This document shows positions 1 through 11,051 of a DNA stretch of 64,000 nucleotides, piece by piece. Source of the stretch: Diplosphaera chodatii (taxonomy: Eukaryota > Chlorophyta > Trebouxiophyceae > Prasiolales > Stichococcaceae); assembly GCA_032358165.1 (NCBI GenBank), contig JAALGY010000057.1, positions 1,550,001 through 1,614,000 of the forward strand, read 5' to 3'. The notes under the pieces are model-generated. The model did not search any database. It was not told the DNA's origin and saw only the letters and a program-made list of their open reading frames with translations. Both the position numbers and the translations under genes were made by a program. Position 1 is the first letter of the stretch. The number at the start of each line of letters is the position of its first letter.

Positions 1-3000
1 TTGCCGTCGTCAGCGGCGAGCGCCAGGCTGACGCCATCAGAGTTGCAGGTGGCACTGCTGCTGGCGGCCGGGCGCAGTCGGCAGAACACCCGGATCTGCA
101 CGCAGGGCAGCAGGATACATGCTGTTACTTAACAGTGCATGTGCGAACCGACAATAAGGTCGTAATGGTGTTGCTACCTGACAGATGTGGCACATCAGGT
201 TATGGTCGGGCATGCGGTGGCCAACCCCAACATTCGGACGGATGAGACAGTAGAACAAACATGGCAAGTCTGCTCTCACGTTGCCGCGGAGGCGGATGAG
301 CTGGTTGTGTGCGTCACGCCGCCGGGCCTCTGCCTCAGCCACGGCCAGCTCCAGCGCCGCCACACGGCTCACCAGCCGACTCAGCATCTCGCCCTGGTCA
401 CCGTCTCCTATCACGTCCTGGAAGGCCCCCAGTTCCGCTGCAGCGCAGTCGTCACACTGATCAGCAATGCAAGAGAGAGGGTTGGTATGTGTGCCTGGTC
501 CCAGCTGAGTCTTCGCAGCAATCACCACGCCAGTGCTCTGGTGTCCTGTGCTCATGAGAGCCGCACGGAGCTGTCTTGACCAGTCCAGTTCGTTACAAGG
601 GTCATGAGGGATATGGCGGTGATTACAAGGCACAGCAGCTGGCGGCAGGGTGTACCTTCCAGGCGGTCCAAGCGCTGGACTTTGTCACGCATCGCGGTCT
701 CTGTCTCCGAAGCGCGCTCCACTGCGGCGGTCGCCTCCGCCAGCGCGGTGGTCAGCTGCGTCTGCAGGCCGTCTGCGCGCCCGCGCTGCTCTGCTGCAGC
801 CGCCTGCTCGGCACTGTGGTCCCTGGCGAGCTCCTCCACCTGCCAAAGACGCATCTCAAGGATGCTGTCAAGGTGGCTGCCGGACTGCTGCAGTCTTGCA
901 ACAGGATGCACAGGCGGACAGCAGCAGGTGATCATCAGTCGTACGCACTTGAATGCACTGCGCAGATGACAATCTGATTGGACAATTGTGTGTGCGCTTG
1001 ATCTGGCGGACAGTGGCAGGGGTGTCTGAAGCTGTTGACAAATGCCTGGCCGGCGGACACTGGACTGCAACTGCAGCGATGGCGCCCAACACACCCGCTG
1101 CCGCAGGTCCCCGGCGTCCGCGCTGGCCGCGGCCAGGGACTCCTCCAGCTCCTCCTGCCGCGCGAAGGCGACCTTCATGCCCGCCTTCAGCTGCGCCTTC
1201 TCCTCCGCCAGCGCCGCCTCCCGCGCCTCAGCGCCGTTTGCACGCTCCACAGCTGCAATACACCGCTCCTGCAAGATGGTCGGGTTCACGTCATGGCCAG
1301 ATGCTGTCAGTTGAGCAGCCACCCTGCCAGCAGCAGCGACCTGCCTGTGGACACCACTCGGATGCAGCCACTGTGGCGTACATGACGTCGGATCGTCGGG
1401 CGGGGCCCTGTTCAGAGCGCCACTGTACCTCCAGGCGGGCATGATCCGTGGCAGCGGCGGATGCTGCCTCGGCCGCTGCGGCCGTGGCTGTTGCTGACTG
1501 GGTGCGCAGCGAGTTCAGCTGCGACGTGAGCGCCTCGCACTTCTGCTGCTCCGCACGCAGCTCGCGTGTGGTGCGTGCGGCCGCTGCCACCGCCTGCGCA
1601 TGTGCGGCGGCAAACTGCGCCTGCTGCGTGCCAGCCTGCATGCCAAGAGTAGCGCTCTCACCCTGCACATTGAGTGACAGGCGGCCATGGGTTGGGTCTA
1701 CGCTGCTCTGCACCTACTGCTTGCCATTCGTACCGTGTGCAACTGGCGGCCAACAGATGCACACCTGCAGGCTGTCTGTGCGCAGTGCCTCGTGCGCCTG
1801 CCGCAGGCTCTCCAGCTCACCGCGCGCCTGCTGCTCAGCCTGCACATCATACATGATACCTGAGTGCTCTTGCGCACTATCCCAATGTATACCCCTGACA
1901 GCAAGCATGTATCCCGAGAGCAGCGCCTCACCAGGCTGAGCTCCGGCTGCGCACCTGGGTGTGTCTTGTGCACTGTCCAGATGATATGTAGCTGACAGCA
2001 AGCATGCGCTTCGAGAGCAACGCCTCACCAGGCTGAGCTCCCGGCTGCGCGCCTCTGCTGCCGATGCCCGCTGCTGAGCCGCCGCCTCTGATGTCCGCAA
2101 AGCAGCAAGTTCAGACTCTAGCCGTGTGGCCCTGGTGGACGCCGTGGTGCCCTTGCCCCTCGCCTCCTGCATCGCTGCCGCCGTCTCGCGCTTGTGTTGC
2201 GTGAAAGCTCCATCCAACTCTGTCCTCGCTGCCTCCGCCCTGCAGACGGTGATGCATCTGTCAGTCGTACTGATGTTCGCAGAGCTGGCGGCTGGGCATG
2301 CAGGCCAATTGCTATTGTGGACAACCGCTATGCCCATGAATGTCACTATCTGCTATGCATTGATGAATGCAACACGCTGAATAGTAGCTGACCGCTGTGC
2401 TTCCTCCCGGGCCCGGTCCCGCTCAGTCTCAGCTCGCTGCACCTCGCCCCTGATGCGCTGAACCTGCATCATGGCATGGCGAATGTGCATGACGAGCTGA
2501 AAACACTCAGTGCTGGCAAGGGGCATAAGTGTAGGAGAGCCGCAGCATCGCTTTCCTACGTGTGGCAGTGTAGCAAGTCACCTCCTTCTCATGCGTGCTG
2601 CACTCTGCTTGCCATGTGGCTGCCGCCAGCTTGTGCGCTGATGTGGCCTGCGCGGCGTCGCGCTTGGCATTGGCCAGCGTCGCCTCCAGGTGTCTCCTCT
2701 GCGACTCCGCTGCCAACTTCACTGCCTCGATCTGAGGACAGTGAGCATTCATCAAACGCTGACCACTGGTGTAGTACAGCAGTCGTGAACACTAGACCAC
2801 CTGCCTGGCAACTAGCCCCCTGCATCTCTCAGCAACCGCTGGCGCACCTGCTGGGCTGCATTCTTCTCGAACTTCAGGCTGTGGGTCACGAACTCGCGGT
2901 TCTTGACTGACAGCTGCGAGAACACTTTTCGCAGCAATCGTACCAGACCTGCAGGGGTGAAGCACGGATGACTGGACCCATGGAGCAGCGACATCCTGAT

Positions 3001-4111
3001 GTACTGGTGGAAACAGGGTGTCTAGCGCCGCCCTGACAGCATCGGGCCATGCCGTGCTGTGCCGGAATCAAGGCGCTCAGTGCTGTCCATGTCGTCAAAA
3101 CGCTCTGCCACTTTCACACCTACCGACAACTCACCAGCGAGCTCATGGATGCGGGACTCCTGGGTGGCACCATCCTTGGTGCGCTGCAGCCGCATGGACA
3201 CCCCCTTGCTGCAGGCCGCCTTGAACACCGCCTCCTCGAACAGCTCCTCGGCCAGCGCCGCCAGGCTGCGGTCTGCAGACGCCCCGCCCCCACTGCTCGA
3301 GCTGCACAACAGACAATTTCTTCTTATATATTTCCTCAGGGCTGCTCCCAACCCTGTGCATCGACACATCGGGTGGTGTGCCGTGGTGACGCGAAGGCGG
3401 CGCTTGACAGCCCCTCGTCTTCCGCGTTGTGCTCGTGATCCCGTGGTCCCGCACACCTGCTTGACGGCTGTGGGCCGCCAGCCGAGGAGCTGGGGCCAAC
3501 GGCATTCTCACGCCGCAGCGCTTCAAGCCGTGCTGCGATGTCTCTGCTGGGGCCAGCGTGCCCACCACCTGCCTCGCCGTCGCCGCCCTCCGGCTGCAGC
3601 AGGTCGTCGTCCATGCCGCCGTTGGCCGCTGTTGACGGAGCATGGTTTGCACGCGGCACTGCTGCCTGGGCCCCCGGCCGCTGTGGCGCCTAAAAGACGC
3701 CATCAATCCTTTAATGAGCTGCTGTGTGGGATCCTTGGGCATGCTACCATGCAGCAAGCCACCGCGCCGTACCTGTCCTGGCTGAGCTGCCGAGCCATCT
3801 GGCCGGGGTGCGACCGGTGCAGGGGCGGAGGTGCCACGGTGCTGGCTGGACTTAGTGGCTGTCAGATACCGGGGCTGTCCCTCGGCGCTGGGTGCCGCTG
3901 CCGCTTGCGCCTGCCCTGGTGCTGGCTCGTTCTCACATCCCGCGGGACTGCGAGCCCTTCCGGCCTTCGTGCCTGAAGGCCGCGCCGCTGGAGGCACCGG
4001 CCTGCTGCTGTTGACAACCTGCTCCAACGGCTTGCCGCCTGCCTGCCTCGCAGCATCTCGCTTTGCCCGCCACTCCGCCAAGGCCTGCTGCCTGTCGACC
4101 GTGCTACTCAT
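1..4111 (-). CDS. Kinesin-14 (C-terminal motor kinesin), 3' part missing
   Basis: This is a minus-end-directed microtubule motor of the kinesin-14 type. Translation starts at the ATG at 4109-4111 (MSSTVDRQQALAEW...). The first exons encode a basic, disordered head. About ten exons of heptad-like, Ala/Glu/Arg-rich coiled coil follow, for example around 3230-3140, 2925-2820, 2740-2590, 2230-2050, 1840-1760, 1680-1450, 1260-1110, 860-640 and 460-280. The last complete coiled-coil exon ends in RRRDAHNQLIRLRGN at 280, with a GT donor at 279-278. The next exon starts at 95 after an AG and reads IRVFCRLRP. Joined, these give the neck and first motor strand (GN-IRVFCRLRP) that marks C-terminal-motor kinesins. 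The ATPase domain (P-loop, switch I and II) lies beyond the left edge. The family call rests on this neck/motor junction plus the long N-terminal stalk. Cargo and mitotic role cannot be read from this part. Confidence 0.82.
1871..2055. repeat. Tandem duplication, about 98-bp period, within the kinesin gene
   Basis: Two imperfect copies lie at roughly 1871-1956 and 1969-2055. Both carry the shared blocks CTGACAGCAAGCATG and GCCTCACCAGGCTGAGCTC. On the minus strand the right-hand copy contains the end of a coding exon (RSRELSL) and its GT donor. The left-hand copy repeats that exon end and donor inside the following intron. The copies differ at about one base in ten, so the duplication is not brand new. 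Confidence 0.8.
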
Positions 4112-4647
4112 TGCAGCACCCGGGTGTCTTGGTCAACTTCGCATGGGTTAGCTGCACACCTTACGGTGCGGTATCGGTGTTTGCTGCACCTATGATGGCA
4201 TCTGCTCGCCGTTCGTTGGTCTCGTAGACGTCGAGGCGTGCCGAGAAGCACAGCTGTCGAAGCGGAACTCAGACAACTTCAGGGTTTGGATCCATGCCAG
4301 GTCAGCAGATCTGAACAGCGATCTGCTGATCACCGGGAGGTTCATCACTTCGTGTGATCAATGCTTAGCCCGGTCACAGCTTTCCTGTGAACCTACGTTC
4401 AATACGTATGCTGCGCTGAGACCTTGCCTGATTGTCTGGTCTGCTGACTTGCGGCACCGTCGACAATTGCATGAGATTACCGCATGCATGTAGATTGTAG
4501 GATGCAAACCACCTTGTTGCACAGCAAGCACGGTGTATTGTTGCGCAGCACAGTTGTGACACCATTTCCTGGACGTCAGACACCAGTTCGAGCGTTCTTC
4601 AACCCTTTTTCTAGGTGACCTCCTGCGTAGTCGTTTTGGCGGTGTAA
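4112..4647. other. Intergenic, divergent promoter region
   Basis: This stretch separates the 5' ends of the kinesin (-) and the SET methyltransferase (+). No reading frame looks like a protein. It contains an inverted-repeat-like stretch around 4300-4335 (GATCTGAACAGCGATCTGCTGATC) but no recognisable TATA box or RNA gene. Confidence 0.5.
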
Positions 4648-6391
4648 ATGCAGATGTTGGCCCGGTGGCGATTGCCTGAGCAGTTTGTTTACCTGCCGAA
4701 ATGTGATATCGCGTCTCGTTCTTTCAGGCAGTCGGAGACAGTCACCGACCACCTCCCAGCACAGACGCACCAGTGGCTGCGGGCACGGGGGCTGCCGCAG
4801 CAGCAGCTGGCAGCACAAGAATGTGGCGCTGCAGGCCGAGGACTGGTTGCAAGCAGCCGCATCAGGCAAGGGGAAGCGCTGCTGCGCGTTCCAAGGCAGC
4901 TGGTGCTCACAGCAGACGATGCGCTGGCAGCCTCGCAGTGCTCCACGCTTCTGGAGCGAGCAGACCTGCCTGCCTGGAGCGTGCTCGCCTTCTTCCTGGT
5001 GGAGGCCAAGCTGAGCCGGGCCTCTGTCTGGCAGCCATACGTCAGCATGCTGCCCGATACGTGCGAGTGCGTGCTGGAGTGGGGGCAGTGCCAGGTGAGG
5101 CCGTGCTGCATTTGATTCCACACTGTGCAGCGAATACGTCTGGGTCTTCGATGTGCGTTCCATCTGCGAAAGAGAGCTCCACGACTCGCTTCTCTGCGCT
5201 CGGACGCATACTTTGTTAGGGGATCCTCAACAGTTGTTCGCACATGAATGCACAGGTTGACGGCCTACTAGCTGGGATGCCGCTGGCAGATGACGCGCGA
5301 GAAATCCGAGCAGCAGCAGATGCATCCTGGGAGCAGCTTGAGACGGTTTTGACAGAGAAGGCAGCGGTGTCGGCGTTTGGGGGCCGCTGCCCCACCCGCG
5401 CAGACTTTCAGTGGGCGTTCAGCATGCTGCTCAGCCGTCTCATCCGGCTGGGGTCTTTGGGACACCGGGAGGCGCTGGTGCCCTGGGCCGATCTGCTGAA
5501 CCACAGTCCGGACTGCGATGCGTACCTGGACTGGGACGCAGCGCAGCAGGCGGTCGTGCTGCGGGCCGACGCGGCTGCGGAGCCTGGGCAGCAGCTATTT
5601 GCCAGCTACGGCGCCAAGGCCAGCGGCGCCCTGCTGCTCAGGTGCAGAGCGAGTGTGCTGAGCGAGTGTGCACATCTGGCACTCTCAGAGCGTGGGTCAA
5701 ACCTGCAATGGATGGCTGCATCAACCACTCTACCTAGCAAGTGCATGCTGGGGAAGGCAAGGGTGGCTGGGCTTGCGGGTCAACAACGAGATCGCTTCGC
5801 TGCGCAGCTATGGCTTCGTGCCGGAGGGCGTCAATCGGCACGAGGCGGCAGAGCTGCGGCTGGGCTTGGCTGCTGACAGCTTGCTGCATGCGGAGAAGGC
5901 GCAGGCGCTGGCGGCACTCGGGCTGCCCACCGAGCAGAGGTTCCCGCTGCAGCTGGGCGCCTTTCCAGCCGGCCTGATCACGGTGTGCTACAAAGCAACA
6001 TGCTGACCTGAGTGTTGGCAACCCTACACATTCGCCAGCCGGTCTGCACATGCATGACAGCCGTTTGCGGCTGAACATGCAGTATGCCGCCATCCTGGCA
6101 GCATCAGACGGCACAGGCGTCCAGGACGCCTGGGGGGCACAGCGGTCCGGCGCCGAGGACCGCCTGGGCCCTGCCGCCAGGCTGGCAGCGGTGACGCTGG
6201 TCAGGGACGAGTGCGGGCGGCGGCTGGATGCGCTGGCGGCGGGCGCTCCCGCCGTCGACAGAGGGCGTGAGCAGAGGCTGGATCGGCTGGCGGCAGAGGT
6301 CAGGGTGCGGGAGCGGCGCATCCTGGAGCGCGCCAAGTTCTTGCTGACCCAACAACAGAGGCAGCTGCGCAGCTTGGCCACTCCAGTCTGA
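4648..6391 (+). CDS. SET-domain protein lysine methyltransferase, Rubisco LSMT / SETD3-like
   Basis: This is probably a plastid protein-lysine N-methyltransferase of the Rubisco large-subunit methyltransferase type. The ATG at 4648 opens a first exon reading to about 5094. It holds the N-terminal SET strand (GRGLVASSRIRQGEALLRVP) and a donor after EWGQCQ. The second exon restarts after the AG at about 5255 with VDGLLAGMPLADDA. It contains the SAM and lysine-channel motif VPWADLLNHSPDCDAY near 5490 and the late SET tyrosine in LFASYGAKASG near 5600. A later exon (about 5780-5990) reads SLRSYGFVPEG, a family hallmark. The last exon, from about 6050, holds the helical Rubisco-LSMT substrate-binding domain and ends at the TGA at 6389-6391. 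The first 25 residues could be a transit peptide. Substrate (Rubisco, aldolase or other) cannot be told. Confidence 0.8.
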
Positions 6392-7680
6392 CCTGTGGTG
6401 ACCTGTCCAGCAGTGCAGCAGTCGAGTCGATCAAATGAGTTGCAACTCAGATTGGAAGGGCCGATCGAGGCATTGCGTGTATGTCATGTGTACGTCATCA
6501 ACTTATCTGGAATCGAAGATGTATCTGAAAGGTGCGCTGCACAGGCTGTGCCGTCTCTTTTAGGGGCCTTTCGTTGCCCCCAGGCCTACTTGCGGGTGTC
6601 TCCTGGGCTTGCGCTTGCGCTCCCGACCCCCAACCCCGCTGACGTTTAAAAGTCTGACTGTACAGGTGACCCCAGCTCTATACAGCCCCGTTCCTACCTG
6701 CTTCCCTGGTGCATCTGCGGTTGAGGTATGCCTACACTTGTATGTTGGGCCCAGGAGACCATGCATCTGCTTGCTAGGCACGCCACTCTGCTAGTGTATC
6801 ACGACTTGTTTCACTGAGTACGTTCATGGACTACCCCGCTGACTGGGAGTGCAGTGTGCCCTAGTCAGCCGGAGAAAATACCCAGGCCTACTACACCACG
6901 GCGCAAAGCACGGCCTCTGAGCGTCCCTGTACTTAGACTTCAACTCAGCACGGCACTCATTGGTTCTCCCACGCGTTGTTCGTAGTTAACCGTGCAATGC
7001 CGTATCGTTCCAACGCGGTCCCCGTAAATGCCTCTGACGCTCTCAATGAGACACTGGTCAGCGCGAAGCGCAGCAACCCGACCGTATGCCATCGGAATCA
7101 TGCAGCGCATGTGCTTTACATTGCTTGGCCGTTGTGTTGGGCGTGCGGGACGCATCGCTGCCAGTCTTTGGCGCGGAAGGCGCGGAGTGCCACCGCCCGT
7201 CGGTCAGTGCTTCGACACGCTATATAGACCCACGCGGTGCTTTGCGGTTTTGGCTTGCTTCTGGAAGCGCGTGTCAATGACTCTGCGTCACGTGCGTCCC
7301 AGCTTGCGTCCCTTGCTCGCGTGGCAGCGCATTTCTACTGTCGACCCTGAACCGTTCGGTGCCTTCACCGTTTATCTGCCCACCAGACCCGTTAGCAACC
7401 CCTCGGCAGATTCCGCGCTCATTGATGCCTTTTCAATATCAGCTGCACACCTCTTCGCGCTTCACAAACGATCGTGGCAACACCCACCCGGCCCAGTTCT
7501 TTCATGCACCCCCCGCATTTAAATCTGACAATCGCCTGGGGGCCCAACTACCTGCGCACTACCTCAATCAAGGCAATGGGTGTACGTCATCACGACTGCG
7601 GTTGGATGGGACAGTGGCAGACGTTGTGAAAAATAAGCACGCTTGAATAAGTCTCATATGGCTTTGTTACGCGGAGCATC
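6392..7680. other. Long intergenic region without a supported gene
   Basis: About 1.29 kb. Open frames exist (for example 7028-7522), but none shows a domain, a codon pattern like its neighbours, or sensible splice partners. Composition is more even and pyrimidine-rich than the flanking genes. CTATATAG at about 7222-7229 and TTTAAA at about 7518-7523 are TATA-like. The first half is presumably the 3' UTR of the SET gene; the second half would include the CCS1 promoter. Confidence 0.4.
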
Positions 7681-10600
7681 ATGTTGATTGTGGCGGCGGG
7701 CTCCCTTACCCCTGGCCTGACCGCCTGCAGCAGCAGCAGTATGCAGACATGCAGGTGCAGCGCACGCAGCGAGCGCTTCGCTCTGAAGTCGGGCGCCAGG
7801 TCACAGGGGTGTGTCAGCGGGACACACCTGGGTTGCCGCAGCAAGCAGCTGCTCCACCAGCACGGGCGACGGCACGTTGCGGCGCAGCGGCGCCAGCACC
7901 CAGTCACAGAGGCCGTGCAGACCGGTACATCTACAACTGGGATCCCTCGTGTGTTGCTGCGCCCTGTCACTAGACCAGGAACGCTCGCTGATCTGGTGCT
8001 GGTTCGACCCCAGGCCGCATGCGCTCGGATGACGCCGCCCCGGCGCTGGCAGACCAGCCCGCCCCGGGCCTCAGCACCACCAGCCGCGGGCGGCTCCCCA
8101 AGCAGCTGCCGCCGACGCCGCAGGGCGCCGACGCGTCCCTGCTGAAGATCCTGTACAAGCGCACCCTGCGCCGACTCAGCTCCCTGCCGCTCGCCATAGG
8201 GGAGATGTTTGTGATTGCCGGCCTCTCAGCCGTGGGCACGGTCATCGAGCAGAACAAGCCCATCCAGTTCTACATCGACAACTATCCCGATTCCGGAGCC
8301 AAGGTCTTGGGCTTTTTGACATATGACATCATCTTCAAGCTGCGTCTCGACCAGATTTACACAGCGCCGTACTTCCTTGGCCTCATGGCACTGCTGGCAG
8401 CGTCCCTCGCGGCCTGCACCAGCACACGGCAGTTTCCTGCGGCCAAGGTGGCAAGGCGGTGGCGGTTTGCCGGCACGCCGCAGCGTGTGCACAGCCAGGG
8501 CAATGCACAGGTCCTGCCTGCAGCCAGGGTGGCAGACCTGGCAAACCTGCTGGCCACACGCGGCTTCCAGGTATGGTGGCGATCTGTGTGCAGACGAGGG
8601 CTTGGGCTTGGCGCTGCAACAGTCGATTATGAAACTTGAGAGCGCTTTGGGTGTTGAGTCACTGTACCATGCAGCGTTTGGCATCTGTGGCAAAGCTGTG
8701 CAGGGGTCGCACAAGGCGAGCGGTTGATAAGTTAAACATCTCGCGTCACAAGGCCTGCTCGAGCTCAGGGCAGCCCACCCTGCTTTTGTCACAGCCTGGC
8801 ACTGGGAAGCTGGATTCAGTGGACACCCGGCTCTGGGTGCGGCCCTGCAGGTGTTTGTGCGGGACGGGGCGCTGTACGGGTTCAAGGGGCTGGCGGGGCG
8901 GCTGGGGCCCATCGGCGTGCACGCCAGCATGCTGGCGATCATGGGCGGCGTCGCGTGGGGCGGGCTGGCCGGGTGGAAGGGCACCGCCATGGCGCCCCAG
9001 GGCTCCGAGTTCCTGCTCGCCGACGCGGTGCGGCCGGCCAGCCCCCTCGCGCGCCTCCCCGACGGTGCGCCCCGCTGCAAACTGTCCCGGCGCTGTGCAG
9101 TTCGAGCAGCAACTCAGTGTGCTTGATGCGTGCAACCGCCAGCACCACATGGCTACTCAGCTTAATTGGGCTTGGCGTCCATGAAGGGAGGAGGACGTGA
9201 GATTGGGCTTCCATCACTGCAAATTGTACTGCCACCGGGCATGGGGGTCGCACACCATGGGGGTTATAACCTGCTGCACCACTCCACGCCACAGGGGGCG
9301 CCGCGGTGGTGCGTGTGGACAAGTTCAGCATCGACTACAGGGAGGACGGCTCCGAGCGCCAGTTCTACTCCGACCTGACGGTGCTGGACGGCACCACCGG
9401 GCAGCCCCTGTCCACGCAGCACATCAGCGTCAACAAGCCCCTGCGCTGGGGTGAGGAGCGACTAGCTGCACAAAGCTGTGTCCGCTTGCTGTTGCTGCTG
9501 CTGTTTGTGGATCAGCCATGCCAAAGTTAGGCTTGCACCTGCTACTGCTGTGCCTTTGGTCATAAGATGCTTGGAGCAACAGAGGATCCTGTACTGTGCG
9601 CTCAGGTGGCTTGACAGCATACCAGACCGACTGGTCGGTGTCCACCCTCATTCTGCGGGCCAAGGGCTCGCCACTCGCAGACCCATCTGGCGCGCCGATC
9701 AGCCTGGCAATGGCGTCGCTGGAGGGCCGCCCTGGTAAGCTTCACCTGCAGTGAGTCGGCATCAGCACCCTGACCACAGTGCGCATTGCTGCATTCCCAC
9801 CTCTGTCCGGTGCATTCGTGCAATATCCTACTTGCGATGCCCAACTGCAGGCGTGAGCGGGCGGTTGTGGGGTACCTTCCTTCCGGCTGAGGCGCCTACC
9901 TCGGATACAGAGGCGCCGCGGGGGGTGTCCATCCTGGCGCGCGACATGCAGTCCGTCGCAATCTACGACTCCCAAGGCCAGTTCGTCGGCATCCGGCGTC
10001 CAGATTCTGGCCGGCCCATCGAGGTGTGGGTGTGCATGTGGCGGTAAAGAGTCGATGTGTATGAGAGTGCTTTCCTACCATCCAGCATCTACACAGTCAA
10101 GCGAAGGCTTTGTCAAGCTGGCCTCTATGATGACATGAAGCAAGCTCTCCTGGTGCAGCCTGTCAGCTGGCGTTGCACTCTGCTTGTGACTGTCCACCAC
10201 ATTGTGCAGGTCGAGGGCATGGAGCTGGTGATAGAGGATATGGTGGGCGCCACCGGCCTGGAGCTCAAGTCGGACCCGGGCGTGCCATATGTGTATGCCG
10301 GCTTTGCTGGCATGATGGTGCGCGATCCTTGCTGCAGTGTACCGCAACCTGCATATTTCCTTTCCTGATGCTGTGTCATTGTATCGTATCGAGGCCTGCA
10401 TCTTTGTAGCACTAGGTCGTTCCAGCCAGGCTCAAACTGCCTCCGCCAGACTGCCATGTCGACAACAGCTGTCGCCTCATGGTAAGCTGATGCTTCGTGA
10501 TCTTCCTTGCAGATCACAACGCTGGTCAGCTACCTGTCGCACAGCCAGGTATGGGCCCTGCAGGAGGGGGCCACGCTGCACATTGGCTCGCGCACCAACC

Positions 10601-10701
10601 GTGCAACCTTCCAGTTTGGCAGGGAGATGGAGGCAGTGCTGGATGCCATGCCCGAGAGGCCGCCTTCCGCGCCGGTGCTGCGTGATGCTGCCAGCAGTTA
10701 G
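7681..10701 (+). CDS. CCS1: Cytochrome c biogenesis protein Ccs1 (ResB family), plastid
   Basis: Ccs1 works with CcsA in the thylakoid membrane. It delivers and ligates haem to apocytochromes f and c6 (System II). A candidate transit-peptide exon begins at the ATG at 7681 (MLIVAAGSLTPGLTACSSS). The conserved part begins by about 8019 and reads LYKRTLRRLSSLPLAIGEM, then a membrane segment, IDNYPDSGAKVLGFLTYD and LRLDQIYTAPYF, the typical ResB start. Later exons give RLGPIGVHASMLAIMGGVAW (8905-8960), KFSIDYREDGSERQFYSDL (9320-9380), GLTAYQTDWSVSTLILRAKG (9606-9660) and GVSGRLWGTFLP. The last parts are MELVIEDMVGATGLELKSDPG and the final membrane segment with VSYLSHSQVWALQEG near 10520-10570. 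The stop is TAG at 10699-10701. The join between the first exon and the 8019 region is not resolved, so the true start may differ. Confidence 0.88.
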
Positions 10702-11051
10702 ACTGTGGGCAAGTGGAAACCGCAGGACATCCATGCAGCATATCGAATTCATTTCGCATGTACCTGTATTGTACTGTGCATTTTGTTGCATACCGTACAA
10801 TCATCGGTTTTGAGGCACCTGCTTCCATCAAAGCTTGTATGGGCACCAACAGTATCGTAGTCTATGGCACGACTGATGGCTTCTTCTCATATCGGAACAT
10901 GAGGCTATGGTGTGTCGACGTTCAGGTGGACCACAGAAGCATTGATCTGATCTGTGCCTGCAGCGCTGCTGTTCGCCAACCTTCACGCAGACTGTAGTAC
11001 AAAAGAATGGCTGACCATGGCGACCTGAGCTTCATTTGCTGCCGCCGAGTG
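10702..11051. other. Convergent 3' intergenic region
   Basis: Lies between the 3' ends of CCS1 (+) and TEF30/MET1 (-). It is AT-richer than the genes. I see no gene, repeat or clear terminator; it should hold both 3' UTRs. Confidence 0.5.

Noticed and set aside
3059..3976. Long plus-strand open frame (about 305 codons)
   Set aside because: Antisense to the kinesin exons; Arg/Pro/Cys-rich shadow composition, no domain.
7028..7522. 164-codon plus-strand frame in the long gap
   Set aside because: No domain, odd amino-acid use and no relation to either neighbour; could not be supported as a gene or a retroelement fragment.
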